Numbered from the stretch's first letter, positions 35,285-47,305 are shown. The stretch: 64,000 nt of DNA from Lacticaseibacillus yichunensis (GCF_003946405.1 NZ_RHOG01000008.1:1-64000); one strand, 5' to 3'. Notes: generated by a model from the letters alone, not told the origin. A program made the numbers and translations.

Positions 35285-37399
35285 ATGGCCAAGATTCATC
35301 AATTATCAGCAACGCTCAGCAACCAGATCGCCGCTGGGGAAGTGATCGAGCGGCCTGCCAGTGTCGTCAAGGAGCTGGCGGAAAATGCGATCGACGCGCA
35401 GGCGACGCAGGTGGATATCACCGTCGAAGAGGCGGGATTGAAGCTGATCGAGATTCTGGATAACGGCATCGGCATCGAGGCAGAAGATGTGCCGACCGCC
35501 TTTTTGCGTCACGCGACGTCAAAGATCTTGACGACGCGCGACCTGTTCAATGTGCACTCGCTCGGCTTTCGCGGCGAGGCCTTAGCGTCGATCGCCGCGG
35601 TCGCCGATGTCACGATGACCACGGCGACGGACAATGGCTTGGGCACCAAGGCGCATTTGCGCGGTGGCAAGCTTTTGACGACGGAAGAGACCGCGAGTCG
35701 GCGCGGGACGCAGCTGATCGTGCGGGATCTCTTTTTCAACACGCCGGCCCGGCTGAAATATGTGAAGTCGCAAAACACGGAGTTGGCGCGCATTGTGGAT
35801 ATCGTCAACCGGCTGGCGATGGGCCATCCAGAAGTCGCGTTCACACTGCGCCACAACGGGAAAATGGTCAGCCGCACCGCTGGCCATGGCGACCTGCAGC
35901 AGACGCTTGCGGGCATTTACGGTGTTTCGGCGGCAAAGTCGATGCTATTTTTCGAAGGGGAAGACCTCGACTTTAAGGTCAGCGGGTATGTGTCGCTGCC
36001 TGACACCACGCGCGCCAGCCAGCAGTATATCTCGCTGATGATCAACGGCCGCTACATCCGCAACTACAAGTTGACGCATGCGGTGATCGACGGCTACGGC
36101 TCGAAGCTCATGGTCGGGCGCTATCCGCTGGCGGTGATCGACATCGCGATGGATCCGCTGCTGGTAGATGTCAACGTCCATCCGACCAAGGCCGAGGTGC
36201 GCCTCAGCAAGGAGGATCAGCTGCGCGCGCTGATCAGTCAGAGCATTCGCGAGCGCCTGGCCAAGGAAAATCTGATTCCGGATGCCTTGTCCAATCTGCG
36301 CGGCCGCACCCCGGTGGACATGGATGCGCTGACCCGCGATCTGAATGCGGCCTCTGCGGTGCACGAACCAGCCGCGCAGTGGGGCCAGGATGCCGGGGCA
36401 GGGCAAGGGGCAGGGCAAACGTCAGGCACAAGCAATGGCGCATCTAGCGAGTCGCCAACGGCACCCGCGGCCATGCCAGGGCAGACCGGGCGAACCGGAC
36501 AGACCGGGCAGACCGGGCAGACCGCGCACCCGGTCCCGGAAAACAACGGCGACGTCGAGGTTGAATCAACTGGCCAACCGGTCGATTCGTCATTTGGCCT
36601 GGGCATCGACGACCTGCCAAGTGCGCCGATCTTTGATCATCCGGAGCGCTTGGCCGCCTGGGATGCGGCGCTTGCAACGCGCACGCCAAGCCCGGCGCCG
36701 GCTGCGGCTTCGGAGTCTGACGACGACCTGACTGGTGTTTCCGACGAGACTGCCCGGGAGGCCGCCCGCGTTGCCGGCGACACCCCGCGTTTTCCGACCC
36801 TGACGTATCTCGCCCAGGTCCATGGCACGTACCTGTTGGCCGAAGATGAAAGCGGGCTGTACATTTTGGATCAGCACGCCGCGCAGGAACGCGTGAACTA
36901 TGAATTTTACCGCCAGGCGATCGGCGAGGTGGCTGCAGACCAGCAGGCGCTGTTGGTACCGATCGTGCTGGATTATCCGGCCAGTGATGCGGCGCTCATC
37001 CGCGACCATTTCGAGACGCTGGCCGCCGTTGGAATCCACCTCGAGGATTTTGGCCAAAACACGTTCATCATCCGCCAACACCCCACCTGGTTCAAAGCGG
37101 GGCAGGAGGAGGAGACAATCAAGGAGATGATCGACTGGCTGCTGCGCGACGGCAAACTTAGTGTCGCCGCGTTCCGCGAAAAAACAGCGATCATGATGAG
37201 CTGTAAGCGCGCGATCAAAGCCAATCATCATTTGGATCATCAGCAGGCCCAGGCGCTTTTGACCAGGCTGCCGGATTGCGAAAATCCATTCAACTGCCCG
37301 CATGGTCGGCCGGTGCTGGTCCATTTTTCCAACCAAGACTTGGAAAAAATGTTCAAGCGCATTCAGGACAGTCACGTGTCCGGCGGGGTGGACCAATGA
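35285..37399 (+). CDS. mutL: DNA mismatch repair protein MutL
   Basis: A 704-residue GHKL ATPase with endonuclease-type C-terminus. N-terminal motifs ENAIDAQ, DNGIGIE, HATSKI and [10 protein letters not shown] are intact. The C-terminal metal motif [12 protein letters not shown] fits DQHA(x)2E(x)4E, so it should nick DNA. The linker (about 340-500) is unusually long and low-complexity, with tandem Gly-Gln-Thr units encoded by 9-bp repeats (36479-36523). It overlaps maf by four bases. Confidence 0.96.
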   Translation: MAKIHQLSATLSNQIAAGEVIERPASVVKELAENAIDAQATQVDITVEEAGLKLIEILDNGIGIEAEDVPTAFLRHATSKILTTRDLFNVHSLGFRGEALASIAAVADVTMTTATDNGLGTKAHLRGGKLLTTEETASRRGTQLIVRDLFFNTPARLKYVKSQNTELARIVDIVNRLAMGHPEVAFTLRHNGKMVSRTAGHGDLQQTLAGIYGVSAAKSMLFFEGEDLDFKVSGYVSLPDTTRASQQYISLMINGRYIRNYKLTHAVIDGYGSKLMVGRYPLAVIDIAMDPLLVDVNVHPTKAEVRLSKEDQLRALISQSIRERLAKENLIPDALSNLRGRTPVDMDALTRDLNAASAVHEPAAQWGQDAGAGQGAGQTSGTSNGASSESPTAPAAMPGQTGRTGQTGQTGQTAHPVPENNGDVEVESTGQPVDSSFGLGIDDLPSAPIFDHPERLAAWDAALATRTPSPAPAAASESDDDLTGVSDETAREAARVAGDTPRFPTLTYLAQVHGTYLLAEDESGLYILDQHAAQERVNYEFYRQAIGEVAADQQALLVPIVLDYPASDAALIRDHFETLAAVGIHLEDFGQNTFIIRQHPTWFKAGQEEETIKEMIDWLLRDGKLSVAAFREKTAIMMSCKRAIKANHHLDHQQAQALLTRLPDCENPFNCPHGRPVLVHFSNQDLEKMFKRIQDSHVSGGVDQ
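36479..36523 (+). repeat. Five 9-bp repeats in the mutL linker
   Basis: Units of GGGCAGACC (two with one or two changes) start at 36479, 36488, 36497, 36506 and 36515. They encode repeated Gly-Gln/Arg-Thr. The unit length keeps the reading frame if copy number changes. Confidence 0.8.
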
Positions 37400-37956
37400 T
37401 CGTTTTGGCCAGTCAATCGCCGCGGCGCATCGAGCTGCTGCACCGCCTGTTTCCGACCTTCACGCATGTGCCCGCGCCGATCGATGAACGGGCGCTGCCC
37501 CTGTTGGCGCCGGCGCCGTATGTTCGCTCGCTGGCCCAGGCAAAAGGCGAGGCGGTCAGGGTCTTGTATCCAGAGGCCCTGGTGATCGCGGCGGACACGA
37601 TGGTGGTCGACGGCGAACAGCTGGTGGGCAAGCCCGCAAACGAGGCGGCGGCCAAGGCGATGCTCCAAGCGTTCAGTGGTCGCACGCATCACGTTTTGAC
37701 CGGAATATTTGCGACTTACCGTGGCCAGACCGTCAGCGCGGTAGTCTCGACGGCCGTCACCTTTTGGCCGCTGACTGACCAGCAGCTCGAGCAGTACCTG
37801 GCGACCGGTGAGTACCGCGACAAGGCAGGTGCATATGGCATCCAGGGACAAGGCGCGCTGCTCGTGAAAAAAATCGACGGCGATTTTTACAACGTGGTCG
37901 GGTTGCCGATCAGTACGCTTGCACGGCTACTTGCCCAATTACCGACTGGGTACTGA
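37396..37956 (+). CDS. maf: Maf-family nucleotide pyrophosphatase
   Basis: A 186-residue enzyme of the Maf/HAM1-like fold that hydrolyses dTTP/UTP or modified nucleotides. The start [15 protein letters not shown] is the family signature; [18 protein letters not shown] and [24 protein letters not shown] complete the active site. ATG 37396 overlaps the mutL stop (ATGA). The upstream in-frame extension runs inside mutL and is rejected. It is the last gene of the mutS-mutL-maf operon. Confidence 0.94.
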   Translation: MIVLASQSPRRIELLHRLFPTFTHVPAPIDERALPLLAPAPYVRSLAQAKGEAVRVLYPEALVIAADTMVVDGEQLVGKPANEAAAKAMLQAFSGRTHHVLTGIFATYRGQTVSAVVSTAVTFWPLTDQQLEQYLATGEYRDKAGAYGIQGQGALLVKKIDGDFYNVVGLPISTLARLLAQLPTGY

Positions 37957-37982
37957 CGCGTCGTTTTGCGCGAATCAAAAAG

Positions 37983-38022
37983 GCCTCACCGGTTTCGCAT
38001 TTTTCATGCGAAATGGTGAGGC
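37983..38022. terminator. Bidirectional terminator
   Basis: GCCTCACC-gg-TTTCGCAT/ATGCGAAA-t-GGTGAGGC between convergent genes, followed by ATTTT. Confidence 0.85.
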
Positions 38023-38034
38023 TATTTTGTTGCG

Positions 38035-38613
38035 CTAGTCTTCTCTGGCGTTGTCCAAGTGGCGAATCACTTTGGCGGGCACGCCGACTGCGAGGCTGTT
38101 GGCCGGGATGTCGCGGGTGACGACGCTGCCGGCGCCAATCACGCAATTGTCGCCGATCGTCACGCCAGGCAGGACATTGACGTTGGTGGCGATCCAGACG
38201 TTGTTGCCGATGGTGATAGGATGCGTGTACTCGAGCCCTTCGTTGCGCTGCTCGACATTCAGCGGGTGCTGCTCGGTGATGATGCAGACGTTTGGCGCGA
38301 TGAAGACATTGTCGCCGATCGTGATCTTGCCGCTGTCCATCAATTTTCCGTTGACGTTCATGTAGAAATTATCGCCGACCGTCGTGTTTGAGCCATAGGT
38401 GGTGAAAAAAGGTTGCTCGATCACTGGCGTTTTGCCGACACCGCCGAGAATCTCGCGCAACTTGGCTTCACGTGCCGGTCGGTCCAGTGGGTAGATGTGG
38501 TTGTAATCGTAGACCTTCTTGATCGTTTCATCGCGCTCTTCGACGAGCTCCGGTGCGTAAGGTTGGTAAAGGTGCTCGGTGAACGAGCGCGCCTTTTCAG
38601 TCATGTCTGACAT
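38035..38613 (-). CDS. Maltose/galactoside O-acetyltransferase-like enzyme
   Basis: A 192-residue left-handed beta-helix acetyltransferase of the LacA/Maa group. The N-terminal cap (LYQPYAPELVEERDE) is followed by hexapeptide repeats (SGKITIGDNVFIAPNV, HPITIGNNVWIATNVNVLPG, VTIGDNCVIGAGSVVTRDI). The catalytic histidine lies in TEQHPL. ATG 38613 has GAGGAGG six bases upstream. Acetyl-CoA is the donor; the sugar acceptor is not known. It is monocistronic. Confidence 0.88.
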   Translation of the reverse strand: MSDMTEKARSFTEHLYQPYAPELVEERDETIKKVYDYNHIYPLDRPAREAKLREILGGVGKTPVIEQPFFTTYGSNTTVGDNFYMNVNGKLMDSGKITIGDNVFIAPNVCIITEQHPLNVEQRNEGLEYTHPITIGNNVWIATNVNVLPGVTIGDNCVIGAGSVVTRDIPANSLAVGVPAKVIRHLDNARED

Positions 38614-38722
38614 ACAGTGCCTCCTCATTGTTTACCCGCATCGTAGCATGTTCCCGGGATGGGGGACCACCGCCGCGCAAATGTCGCCGATATCTTGATA
38701 TAGGGGGATGCGCCAGGATGCA

Positions 38723-38764
38723 AAAAAGACACGTTGACGGGAAAAACGGTCAGCGTGTCTTTTT
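38723..38764. terminator. Bidirectional hairpin terminator
   Basis: AAAAAGACACGTTGACGG...CGGTCAGCGTGTCTTTTT (with mismatch/G-U positions). On the minus strand it can end the TVP38/DedA-like transcript. Confidence 0.82.
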
Positions 38765-38790
38765 GATCAGTGAACGGGTCGGGCGCCGCG

Positions 38791-38845
38791 ACCATCCCGC
38801 GGGCCTGCGCACCGCCGTCCACCCCTGAACGCTCGGCTCCGCACC
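38791..38845. repeat. Remnant of palindromic repeat family 2
   Basis: ACCATCCCGCGGGCCTGCGCACC and CCTGAACGCTCGGCTCCGCACC-like words resemble the constant parts of the repeats flanking alaS. The hairpin body is missing. Confidence 0.5.
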
Positions 38846-39448
38846 CTAGCCAAACAGCCTCATCAGCCATTGCGCGCCTGTCACGAGGGCCCAAGAGTAG
38901 GCGGCGATGGTGACGGGTTTGCCCAGGAGGATGATCCAGGTAAACGTCCGGGTCTTCATTTTGGTCAATCCGGCAAGTAGGCACAGGACGTCATCCGGCG
39001 CAACAGGCAGGAAGATCGCCAGCGCAAAGAGGCGGTCGAACTGTTTCTGATTGGTGGTGTAGCCGATGTATTTATCGTATGTCTTTTCCGAGATCACGTG
39101 CATGATGAACGGCTTGCCGTAATGGCGGGCGAGCAGGAAATTGATCATCGAGCCGATGCAGATGCCGAGGTAGTTATATAAAAAGCCGCTCCACGGGCCA
39201 AACAGGACCACGCCGGCTGCCAGCGAAACGCCGCCGGGAATCACTGGAATAACGACTTGGATGATCTGAATGACGATGAAGATCAGCGGCCCAAGCAGGC
39301 CACTACCGTTGAGATAGGCCTGAAGATGCGGCAGGTCGGCAAAAACGCCGAGCCGCCACCAATAGATCGTCAGGCCGATCGTGGCTAAAAGAACGAGCAG
39401 CGTTGTGACATTAAGCAGGCGCCTTGAGACTGTTGGGCTCATCGCCAT
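38846..39448 (-). CDS. TVP38/TMEM64 (DedA-like, SNARE-associated) membrane protein
   Basis: A 200-residue integral membrane protein with about five hydrophobic segments. The central PVIPGGVSLAAGVVLFGPWSG and the ICIGSMINFLLARHYGK segment match the VTT domain shared by TVP38 and DedA proteins, several of which act as lipid or undecaprenyl-phosphate flippases. The F-A-L-A-I-F-LPVAPDDVLCLLAG region is typical. The ATG at 39448 follows GGAGG by seven bases; a longer frame to 39556 lacks support. Substrate unknown. Confidence 0.85.
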   Translation of the reverse strand: MAMSPTVSRRLLNVTTLLVLLATIGLTIYWWRLGVFADLPHLQAYLNGSGLLGPLIFIVIQIIQVVIPVIPGGVSLAAGVVLFGPWSGFLYNYLGICIGSMINFLLARHYGKPFIMHVISEKTYDKYIGYTTNQKQFDRLFALAIFLPVAPDDVLCLLAGLTKMKTRTFTWIILLGKPVTIAAYSWALVTGAQWLMRLFG

Positions 39449-39594
39449 CCCCCTTCCTCCGTTCTTTAATTTTAGCAGAGGGGGCCGGTCCTGCCTACCG
39501 ATGGCGCTCGGGCGCGGGACCGATTTTTGGGTCGGCAAGGCGAACGATTTTGTCACATCGCGGCCAGCGTGCGGTAAAATGAAAAGTGAATCTA

Positions 39595-39603
39595 TGCTAC
39601 AAT
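39595..39603 (+). promoter_or_regulatory. Extended -10 promoter of ruvAB
   Basis: TGCTACAAT is an extended -10 box about 35 bases before ruvA. No convincing -35 box is seen. Confidence 0.5.
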
Positions 39604-39637
39604 AGACCGAAACTATGGACGGAAAAGAGAGGCGTGT

Positions 39638-40219
39638 ATGTACGAGTATTTAACCGGCCGCGTCGCTGCGGTGACGCCGGCCTATGTCGTGCTGGATGTT
39701 GGCGGGGTCGGCTACCGATTGCTGTGCGCCGATCCTTATGATTTTCACGAAGGCGCGGTGGTCACGATGTACGTGCAGTTGATCATCCGCGAAAATGATC
39801 AGACACTGTATGGGTTTGCCACAGAAGAGGCCAAGCGCACCTTCAATCAGCTGTTGTCCGTGACCGGCATCGGCCCCAAGTCGGCGCTGGCGATCTTGGC
39901 TAATGTTGACGCGGCCGGGCTGGCTGCGGCGATCGCGCAGGGCGATGCCGCATTCTTGACGAAATTCCCGGGCGTGGGCAAAAAAACCGCGCAGCAGATC
40001 ATTTTGGATCTGAAGGGAAAACTGGCCGTGCCGGCTGCGGCGAGCATTGCAGAGGTGCCCGACGACCTCGATCCGGCGCTGGCCGATGCGCTGGCGGCGC
40101 TGGTGGCGCTGGGTTATCCGGAAAAAGCGGTGGCCAAGGTGCAGCCAAAACTTGCGGCGGCTTCGGCTACCACGACTGACGCGTATCTGCGCGCCGGATT
40201 GAAACTGTTGAGTCAATAA
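39638..40219 (+). CDS. ruvA: Holliday junction helicase subunit RuvA
   Basis: A 193-residue protein that binds four-way junctions and recruits RuvB. Domain I is an OB fold (MYEYLTGRVAAVTPAYVVLD). Domain II carries two helix-hairpin-helices (VTGIGPKSALAIL and FPGVGKKTAQQIILDL). The C-terminal UBA-like domain III (LVALGYPEKAVAKV) contacts RuvB. It begins the ruvA-ruvB-queA cluster. Confidence 0.96.
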   Translation: MYEYLTGRVAAVTPAYVVLDVGGVGYRLLCADPYDFHEGAVVTMYVQLIIRENDQTLYGFATEEAKRTFNQLLSVTGIGPKSALAILANVDAAGLAAAIAQGDAAFLTKFPGVGKKTAQQIILDLKGKLAVPAAASIAEVPDDLDPALADALAALVALGYPEKAVAKVQPKLAAASATTTDAYLRAGLKLLSQ

Positions 40220-40236
40220 GATGAAAGGAGCGCATG

Positions 40237-41241
<1,005 letters not shown>

Positions 41242-41256
41242 TTGGAAGGATCTATT

Positions 41257-42291
41257 TTGCTAACCACTGAAGATTTTGATTATGATCTGCCCCAGGAACT
41301 GATCGCCCAGACGCCGCTCAAGCAGCGCGATGCCAGCCGGCTCTTGGTACTCAACGCTGACACGGGGGCCTACGAGGATAAACATTTTTATGATATCTTG
41401 GATTATATCCAGCCAGGCGACGCGATCGTGATGAACGATACCCGCGTGATGCCGGCGCGGCTGTATGGGGTCAAAAAAGAGACCGGCGCCCATATGGAAG
41501 TCTTGCTGCTTCACAACACGGAAGGCGATAACTGGGAAACGCTGATGAAGCCGGCGCGCAAAGCCCCAGTTGGCACGGAGATCGAATTTGGCGACGGCCT
41601 GCTCAAGGGCACGGTCACCGAAGAGCTCGATCACGGCGGCCGAATGATTCGCTTCAGCTACGAGGGTATCTTCATGGAAGTCCTCGAGCAGCTGGGCGAA
41701 ACGCCGCTTCCGCCATACATCAAGGAAAAATTGGAAGATCCTGAAATGTACCAGACCGTCTATGCCAAGGAAAGTGGCTCCGCTGCGGCGCCGACTGCTG
41801 GCTTGCACTGGACGCCGGAATTGCTGCAAAAGGTCCAGGACAAAGGGGCTAAGCTGGTTTATTTGACGCTCCATGTGGGGCTAGGGACATTCCGGCCTGT
41901 TTCTGAAGACAATATCGAGGACCATCAGATGCACAGCGAATTCTACCGTTTTTCCCAGGAAGCGGCGGATACGCTGAACGAGGTGAAGAAAAACGGTGGG
42001 CGGATCATTGCCACCGGCACCACGTCGATTCGCACGCTGGAGACGATCGGCACGAAGTATGATGGCGAGATCCACCCGGATTCTGGCTGGACCGATATTT
42101 TCATCAAGCCGGGTTATCAGTGGCGGCTGGTCGACGCCTTCATCACCAACTTCCATTTGCCAAAGTCGACACTGGTGATGCTGGTCGCCAGCTTCACGGG
42201 CCGCGAAAACATTTTGAACGCGTATCATCACGCGATCGAGGAAAAATACCGCTTCTTCAGTTTTGGTGACGCGATGTACATTCATCGCTAA
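41257..42291 (+). CDS. queA: S-adenosylmethionine:tRNA ribosyltransferase-isomerase QueA
   Basis: A 344-residue enzyme making epoxyqueuosine in tRNA from preQ1-tRNA and SAM. The start [39 protein letters not shown] and [11 protein letters not shown]-like ([11 protein letters not shown]) signatures are clear. The start is TTG 41257, six bases after GGAAGGA. Together with tgt, 375 bases downstream, it completes two steps of queuosine modification. Confidence 0.95.
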   Translation: MLTTEDFDYDLPQELIAQTPLKQRDASRLLVLNADTGAYEDKHFYDILDYIQPGDAIVMNDTRVMPARLYGVKKETGAHMEVLLLHNTEGDNWETLMKPARKAPVGTEIEFGDGLLKGTVTEELDHGGRMIRFSYEGIFMEVLEQLGETPLPPYIKEKLEDPEMYQTVYAKESGSAAAPTAGLHWTPELLQKVQDKGAKLVYLTLHVGLGTFRPVSEDNIEDHQMHSEFYRFSQEAADTLNEVKKNGGRIIATGTTSIRTLETIGTKYDGEIHPDSGWTDIFIKPGYQWRLVDAFITNFHLPKSTLVMLVASFTGRENILNAYHHAIEEKYRFFSFGDAMYIHR

Positions 42292-42296
42292 AAGAA

Positions 42297-42394
42297 AGTG
42301 GGACAAATCTCGCGCTTGGGTCCGACAGGTAAGCGTAGCGCCGTAGCTGCTCGGACCCAGACATTTGGCCCACGACACTGCAGTAACGGCAGTG
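42297..42394 (+). repeat. Palindromic intergenic repeat, family 1, copy B
   Basis: A shorter copy lacking the CCAAGCGCC core. Outer arms GTGGGACAAAT/ATTTGGCCCAC and inner arms TGGGTCCGA/TCGGACCCA make one long hairpin, followed by CACTGC...GCAGTG. It starts six bases after the queA stop. Confidence 0.75.
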
Positions 42395-42429
42395 CCTAAA
42401 AGGCGATCAGCTTTGTGGCACGCAAAAAG

Positions 42430-42455
42430 GGAGCCGGGACAATTGTCTCAGCTCC
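42430..42455. repeat. GGGACAATTGTC-type palindrome beside copy B
   Basis: GGAGC-cgg-GACAATTGTC-tca-GCTCC. On the minus strand it is followed by CTTTTT and could terminate; on the plus strand it has no T-tract. Bases 42456-42650 before tgt hold nothing else recognised. Confidence 0.55.
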
Positions 42456-42585
42456 TAGTGGAAAGGGCCCTGTGCGAAGTCGACTAAACTCGATTTTTTC
42501 TAACGCATCGCTGCGGGAAACATTTCGTGTCAGATCGTTCACTCTCAGGCGGCCGCCCCTTCATCCAGCGGCAATGGCATTGTAA

Positions 42586-43809
<1,224 letters not shown>

Positions 43810-43905
43810 CCGTTCACGACCGAAATCAGTCTCAAGCCCCTAGCGCAAGGCTGGTTATTCTGGTACAGTGGTCAATGAACAAATTTTGAAACGAGGTGCC
43901 TTACA

Positions 43906-44316
43906 TTGGGAATCGGCGGTATGCTCATTACGATGGTCCTGCTGTTTGCATTCATGTATTTCTTCATGATGCGGCCGCAAAAAAAGCAGCAACAGCAGCA
44001 CCAAGATATGCTTAACAACATGAAAAAAGGTGACAAGGTCGTGACGATCGGTGGTCTGCACGGCGTGGTCGATAGTATCGATCAGGACGCAAAAACCGTT
44101 GACCTTGATCTTGATGGCGTTTATCTCACATTCAACCTGACCGCGATTCGCACGGTCAACGGTGCGGCAAATGGCACGCCGGCTGCAGGCACTGCTGCGC
44201 CAGCCGCCAAGGACGACACACCGGCAAACGATGATTCCGCAGACACGCCTGCAGACGATGATCAGTCCGCAGCGGATGACAGCGAGACCAACGACGATAG
44301 CGAAAACAAAGACTGA
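43906..44316 (+). CDS. yajC: Preprotein translocase accessory subunit YajC
   Basis: A 136-residue single-pass membrane protein associated with SecDF/SecYEG. The transmembrane helix (MLITMVLLFAFMYFFMM, about 6-22) is followed by RPQKKQQQQHQDML and the compact KGDKVVTIGGLHGVVDSID domain. Residues from about 92 are an Ala/Asp-rich acidic tail, longer than in most homologues. The start is TTG with GAGGTG seven bases upstream. Confidence 0.93.
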   Translation: MGIGGMLITMVLLFAFMYFFMMRPQKKQQQQHQDMLNNMKKGDKVVTIGGLHGVVDSIDQDAKTVDLDLDGVYLTFNLTAIRTVNGAANGTPAAGTAAPAAKDDTPANDDSADTPADDDQSAADDSETNDDSENKD

Positions 44317-44330
44317 TCCTAGTCGCACAC

Positions 44331-44365
44331 GACGCACTGGCCATTTTGGCTAGTGCGTCTTTTTT
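44331..44365 (+). terminator. yajC terminator
   Basis: The stem GACGCACTgGCC/GGCtAGTGCGTC is followed by seven T. Bases 44366-44560 hold no recognised feature beyond a repeated GAATCCGGGC word. Confidence 0.92.
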
Positions 44366-44566
44366 TGCGTTGGACCAGCCGCGTGGACTTGAATCCGGGC
44401 TGGCCGGTGACTCGGCTGGCGCGGTTGCGCAGAAGCACCACCCATGAATCCGGGCCTCGACGTGTTCAGATCCGGCCGATGTATGCGCTTCAAGCTCACC
44501 AACAAACAGATGAAAATAAAAATGAAAAGGTTGATACAGCGCGTGATGCCGCCACCGTCAAAATTT

Positions 44567-44643
44567 CCGTGAAAAAATTCACCAAAAATTGTTTACAAAA
44601 TCACAAAGGCTGTGTATCATGTGTTTTGTGAAATGGTTAACAA
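44567..44643. promoter_or_regulatory. adhE promoter with three Rex-like operators
   Basis: Promoter TTTACA (44592-44597), 17 bases and TATCAT (44615-44620). Rex consensus is TTGTGA-N6-TCACAA. Sites: TTGTGAAATGGTTAACAA (44626-44643, one mismatch), TTGTTTACAAAATCACAA (44589-44606, two mismatches, over the -35 box) and CCGTGAAAAAATTCACCA (44567-44584, weaker). Confidence 0.82.
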
Positions 44644-44674
44644 AAATTCTTAAACAACTTGTGGAGGGATCCGG

Positions 44675-47287
44675 ATGCTGAAAGACAGTAAGGCAGACAC
44701 CACGCTCGACGTTAATGCAATGATCGATGAACTGGTGGCAAACGCCCAGGAAGCGCTCAAGATCATGAAGACCTTCGACCAAAAGAAGATCGACCATATC
44801 GTTCACCGCATGGCGATCGCAGGCCTTGACCATCATATGGAATTGGCCAAGATGGCCGTTGAAGAAACGGGCCGTGGGGTCTATGAAGACAAGGCGATCA
44901 AAAACATGTTCGCCACTGAAGAGATCTGGCACTCGATCAAAGACGACAAGACCGTTGGCGTGATCAGTGAAGACAAACAGAAGAATATCATTCAGATCGC
45001 GGAACCAATCGGCGTGATCGCTGGGGTGACCCCAGTGACGAACCCGACCTCAACGACCATGTTCAAGTCTGAGATCGCGATCAAGACCCGTAACCCGATC
45101 ATCTTCTCATTCCATCCGGGCGCACAAAAGTCTTCCGCGCATGCCCTGGAAGTGATCCGCGACGAAGCCGTTAAAGCTGGTCTGCCAGCAGGCGCGTTGC
45201 AGTTCATTCCGGTTCCTTCCATCGAGGCGTGCCAAGCGCTGATGCATCATCCTGGCATTGCGACGATCTTGGCCACTGGCGGTCCTGGCATGGTCAAGTC
45301 CGCTTATTCCTCAGGCAAGCCAGCGCTGGGCGTTGGTGCCGGGAACGCGCCTGCCTACATCGAAGCGACAGCTGACATCAAACAGGCCGTTAACGACATC
45401 GTTTTGTCCAAGAGCTTTGATAACGGCATGGTCTGCGCCTCCGAGCAGGGCTGCATCGTCGATGACGCCATCTACGAACCGGTGAAGGCGGAATTCACGA
45501 AGCAGGGTGCCTATTTCGTTAAGCAAAAGGACATCAAGGCACTGACCGAAACAGTTATCGATCAAGATCGCATGGCTGTTAACCCGCGGATCGTTGGTCA
45601 AAGTGCTTGGCAGATCGCCAACTGGGCCGGCATTGATGTACCAAAGGACACACCGCTTCTGATTGCTGAACTCAAAGGTGTTGGCGACAAGTGGCCACTG
45701 TCCCATGAAAAACTCAGCCCAGTTTTGGCCATGTTCAAAGCGGAAGGCCATGAAGATGCCTTCAAACTTTGCGAGACCATGCTCGACATCGGCGGCCTGG
45801 GCCATACCGCGATCATTCACACCGCGGATGAAGATCTGGCCTTGGATTACGCAGACAAGATGCAGGCATGCCGTGTCCTTGTTAACTCCCCGTCCACATT
45901 CGGTGGGATCGGTGATCTGTACAACGAAATGATCCCGTCTCTGACACTTGGCTGCGGCTCGTATGGTGGTAACTCAATTTCACATAACGTGGGGACGATC
46001 GACTTGCTGAATATCAAGACATTAGCGAAGCGCCGCAACAACATGCAATGGGTCAAATTGCCACCGAAGATCTACTTCGAACGCAACTCGGTCCGTTACC
46101 TGGAGAAGATGGACGGCCTCGACCGCGTCCTGATCGTCGGCGACCGTGGGATGGAAAAACTCGGGTATGTCCGCATCGTTGAAGATGTTTTGAAAAACCG
46201 GACCAACCCAGTCGATGTTCAGACCTTCCTCGATGTTGAACCAGATCCTTCCAGCAACACCGTTTACAAAGGCACAGCCATTGCCAAAGACTTCAAGCCG
46301 GACGCAATCGTTGCGATCGGCGGCGGCTCCGTCATGGATGCGGCCAAGGGCATCTGGCTGTTCTATGATGGCGATGGCGACTTCTTCGGCGCAAAGCAGA
46401 AGTTCTTGGATATCCGTAAGCGGACATACAAGTTCCCGAAGCCGACCAAGTCCAAGCTTGTCTGCATCCCGACCACGTCTGGTACCGGTTCTGAAGTGAC
46501 CCCATTTGCGGTCATCACAGACTCCGAGACTGGCATCAAGTACCCATTGGCTGATTATGCGCTGACCCCAGACGTTGCACTGATCGATCCGCAGTTCATC
46601 GAGACCGTGCCACCAAAGGTTGTTGCGGATACCGGTCTGGATGTCATCTGCCATGCTACCGAAAGCTTTGTGTCGACGATGGCCAGCTCCTACACCCGTG
46701 GCCTCTCGCTGCAGGCGTTGAAGCTTGCGTTTGACAACCTCGAATTGTCCTACAATGGCGACCTCGAAGCGAAGGCGAAGATGCATGACGCCTCGACGAT
46801 TGCAGGGATGGCCTTTGCCAACGCGCTGCTGGGCATTAACCACAGTATCGCCCATAAGCTTGGCCAGACTTACCATCTGCCTCACGGACGTTGCATTGCG
46901 ATCACCTTCCCACATATCGTGCGTTACAACGCCAAGACCCCGAAGAAGCGTGCTGTATGGTCCAAGTACAACTACTTCCGTGCGGATGAAGATTACGCAG
47001 AGATCGCCCGCTACCTCGGCCTCAAGGGCAACACGACGGCTGAACTGGTTGAAGCCTTTGCGCAAGCCTACATCGATCTGGCGCACCGCGTCGGCGTGAA
47101 GATGAGCTTGAAGGATCAGGGCATCAGCAAGGAAGACGTGCTGAAGAATGTCGATCGTATCGCCGAACTTGCCTACGAAGACAACTGCACGGTCACCAAC
47201 CCTGTTGAACCGTTGATCGCGGACATGAAGCAGATCGTGCTCGATGAGTACGAAGGCACCGAGTCCAGCCCATCCGTTCACAACTAA
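44675..47287 (+). CDS. adhE: Bifunctional acetaldehyde-CoA/alcohol dehydrogenase AdhE
   Basis: An 870-residue enzyme reducing acetyl-CoA to ethanol with two NADH, the main redox sink in heterofermentative metabolism. The N-terminal aldehyde dehydrogenase domain (about 1-440) has the catalytic cysteine C254 in NGMVCASEQ. The C-terminal iron-dependent alcohol dehydrogenase domain (about 460-870) has GGGSVMDAAKGIW and the metal-binding HGRCIAITFPH region. AdhE forms spirosomes in other species. Codon use suggests high expression. Rex sites upstream fit NADH control. Confidence 0.97.
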   Translation: MLKDSKADTTLDVNAMIDELVANAQEALKIMKTFDQKKIDHIVHRMAIAGLDHHMELAKMAVEETGRGVYEDKAIKNMFATEEIWHSIKDDKTVGVISEDKQKNIIQIAEPIGVIAGVTPVTNPTSTTMFKSEIAIKTRNPIIFSFHPGAQKSSAHALEVIRDEAVKAGLPAGALQFIPVPSIEACQALMHHPGIATILATGGPGMVKSAYSSGKPALGVGAGNAPAYIEATADIKQAVNDIVLSKSFDNGMVCASEQGCIVDDAIYEPVKAEFTKQGAYFVKQKDIKALTETVIDQDRMAVNPRIVGQSAWQIANWAGIDVPKDTPLLIAELKGVGDKWPLSHEKLSPVLAMFKAEGHEDAFKLCETMLDIGGLGHTAIIHTADEDLALDYADKMQACRVLVNSPSTFGGIGDLYNEMIPSLTLGCGSYGGNSISHNVGTIDLLNIKTLAKRRNNMQWVKLPPKIYFERNSVRYLEKMDGLDRVLIVGDRGMEKLGYVRIVEDVLKNRTNPVDVQTFLDVEPDPSSNTVYKGTAIAKDFKPDAIVAIGGGSVMDAAKGIWLFYDGDGDFFGAKQKFLDIRKRTYKFPKPTKSKLVCIPTTSGTGSEVTPFAVITDSETGIKYPLADYALTPDVALIDPQFIETVPPKVVADTGLDVICHATESFVSTMASSYTRGLSLQALKLAFDNLELSYNGDLEAKAKMHDASTIAGMAFANALLGINHSIAHKLGQTYHLPHGRCIAITFPHIVRYNAKTPKKRAVWSKYNYFRADEDYAEIARYLGLKGNTTAELVEAFAQAYIDLAHRVGVKMSLKDQGISKEDVLKNVDRIAELAYEDNCTVTNPVEPLIADMKQIVLDEYEGTESSPSVHN

Positions 47288-47305
47288 TTTGCAGTCATGC
47301 TAGCC

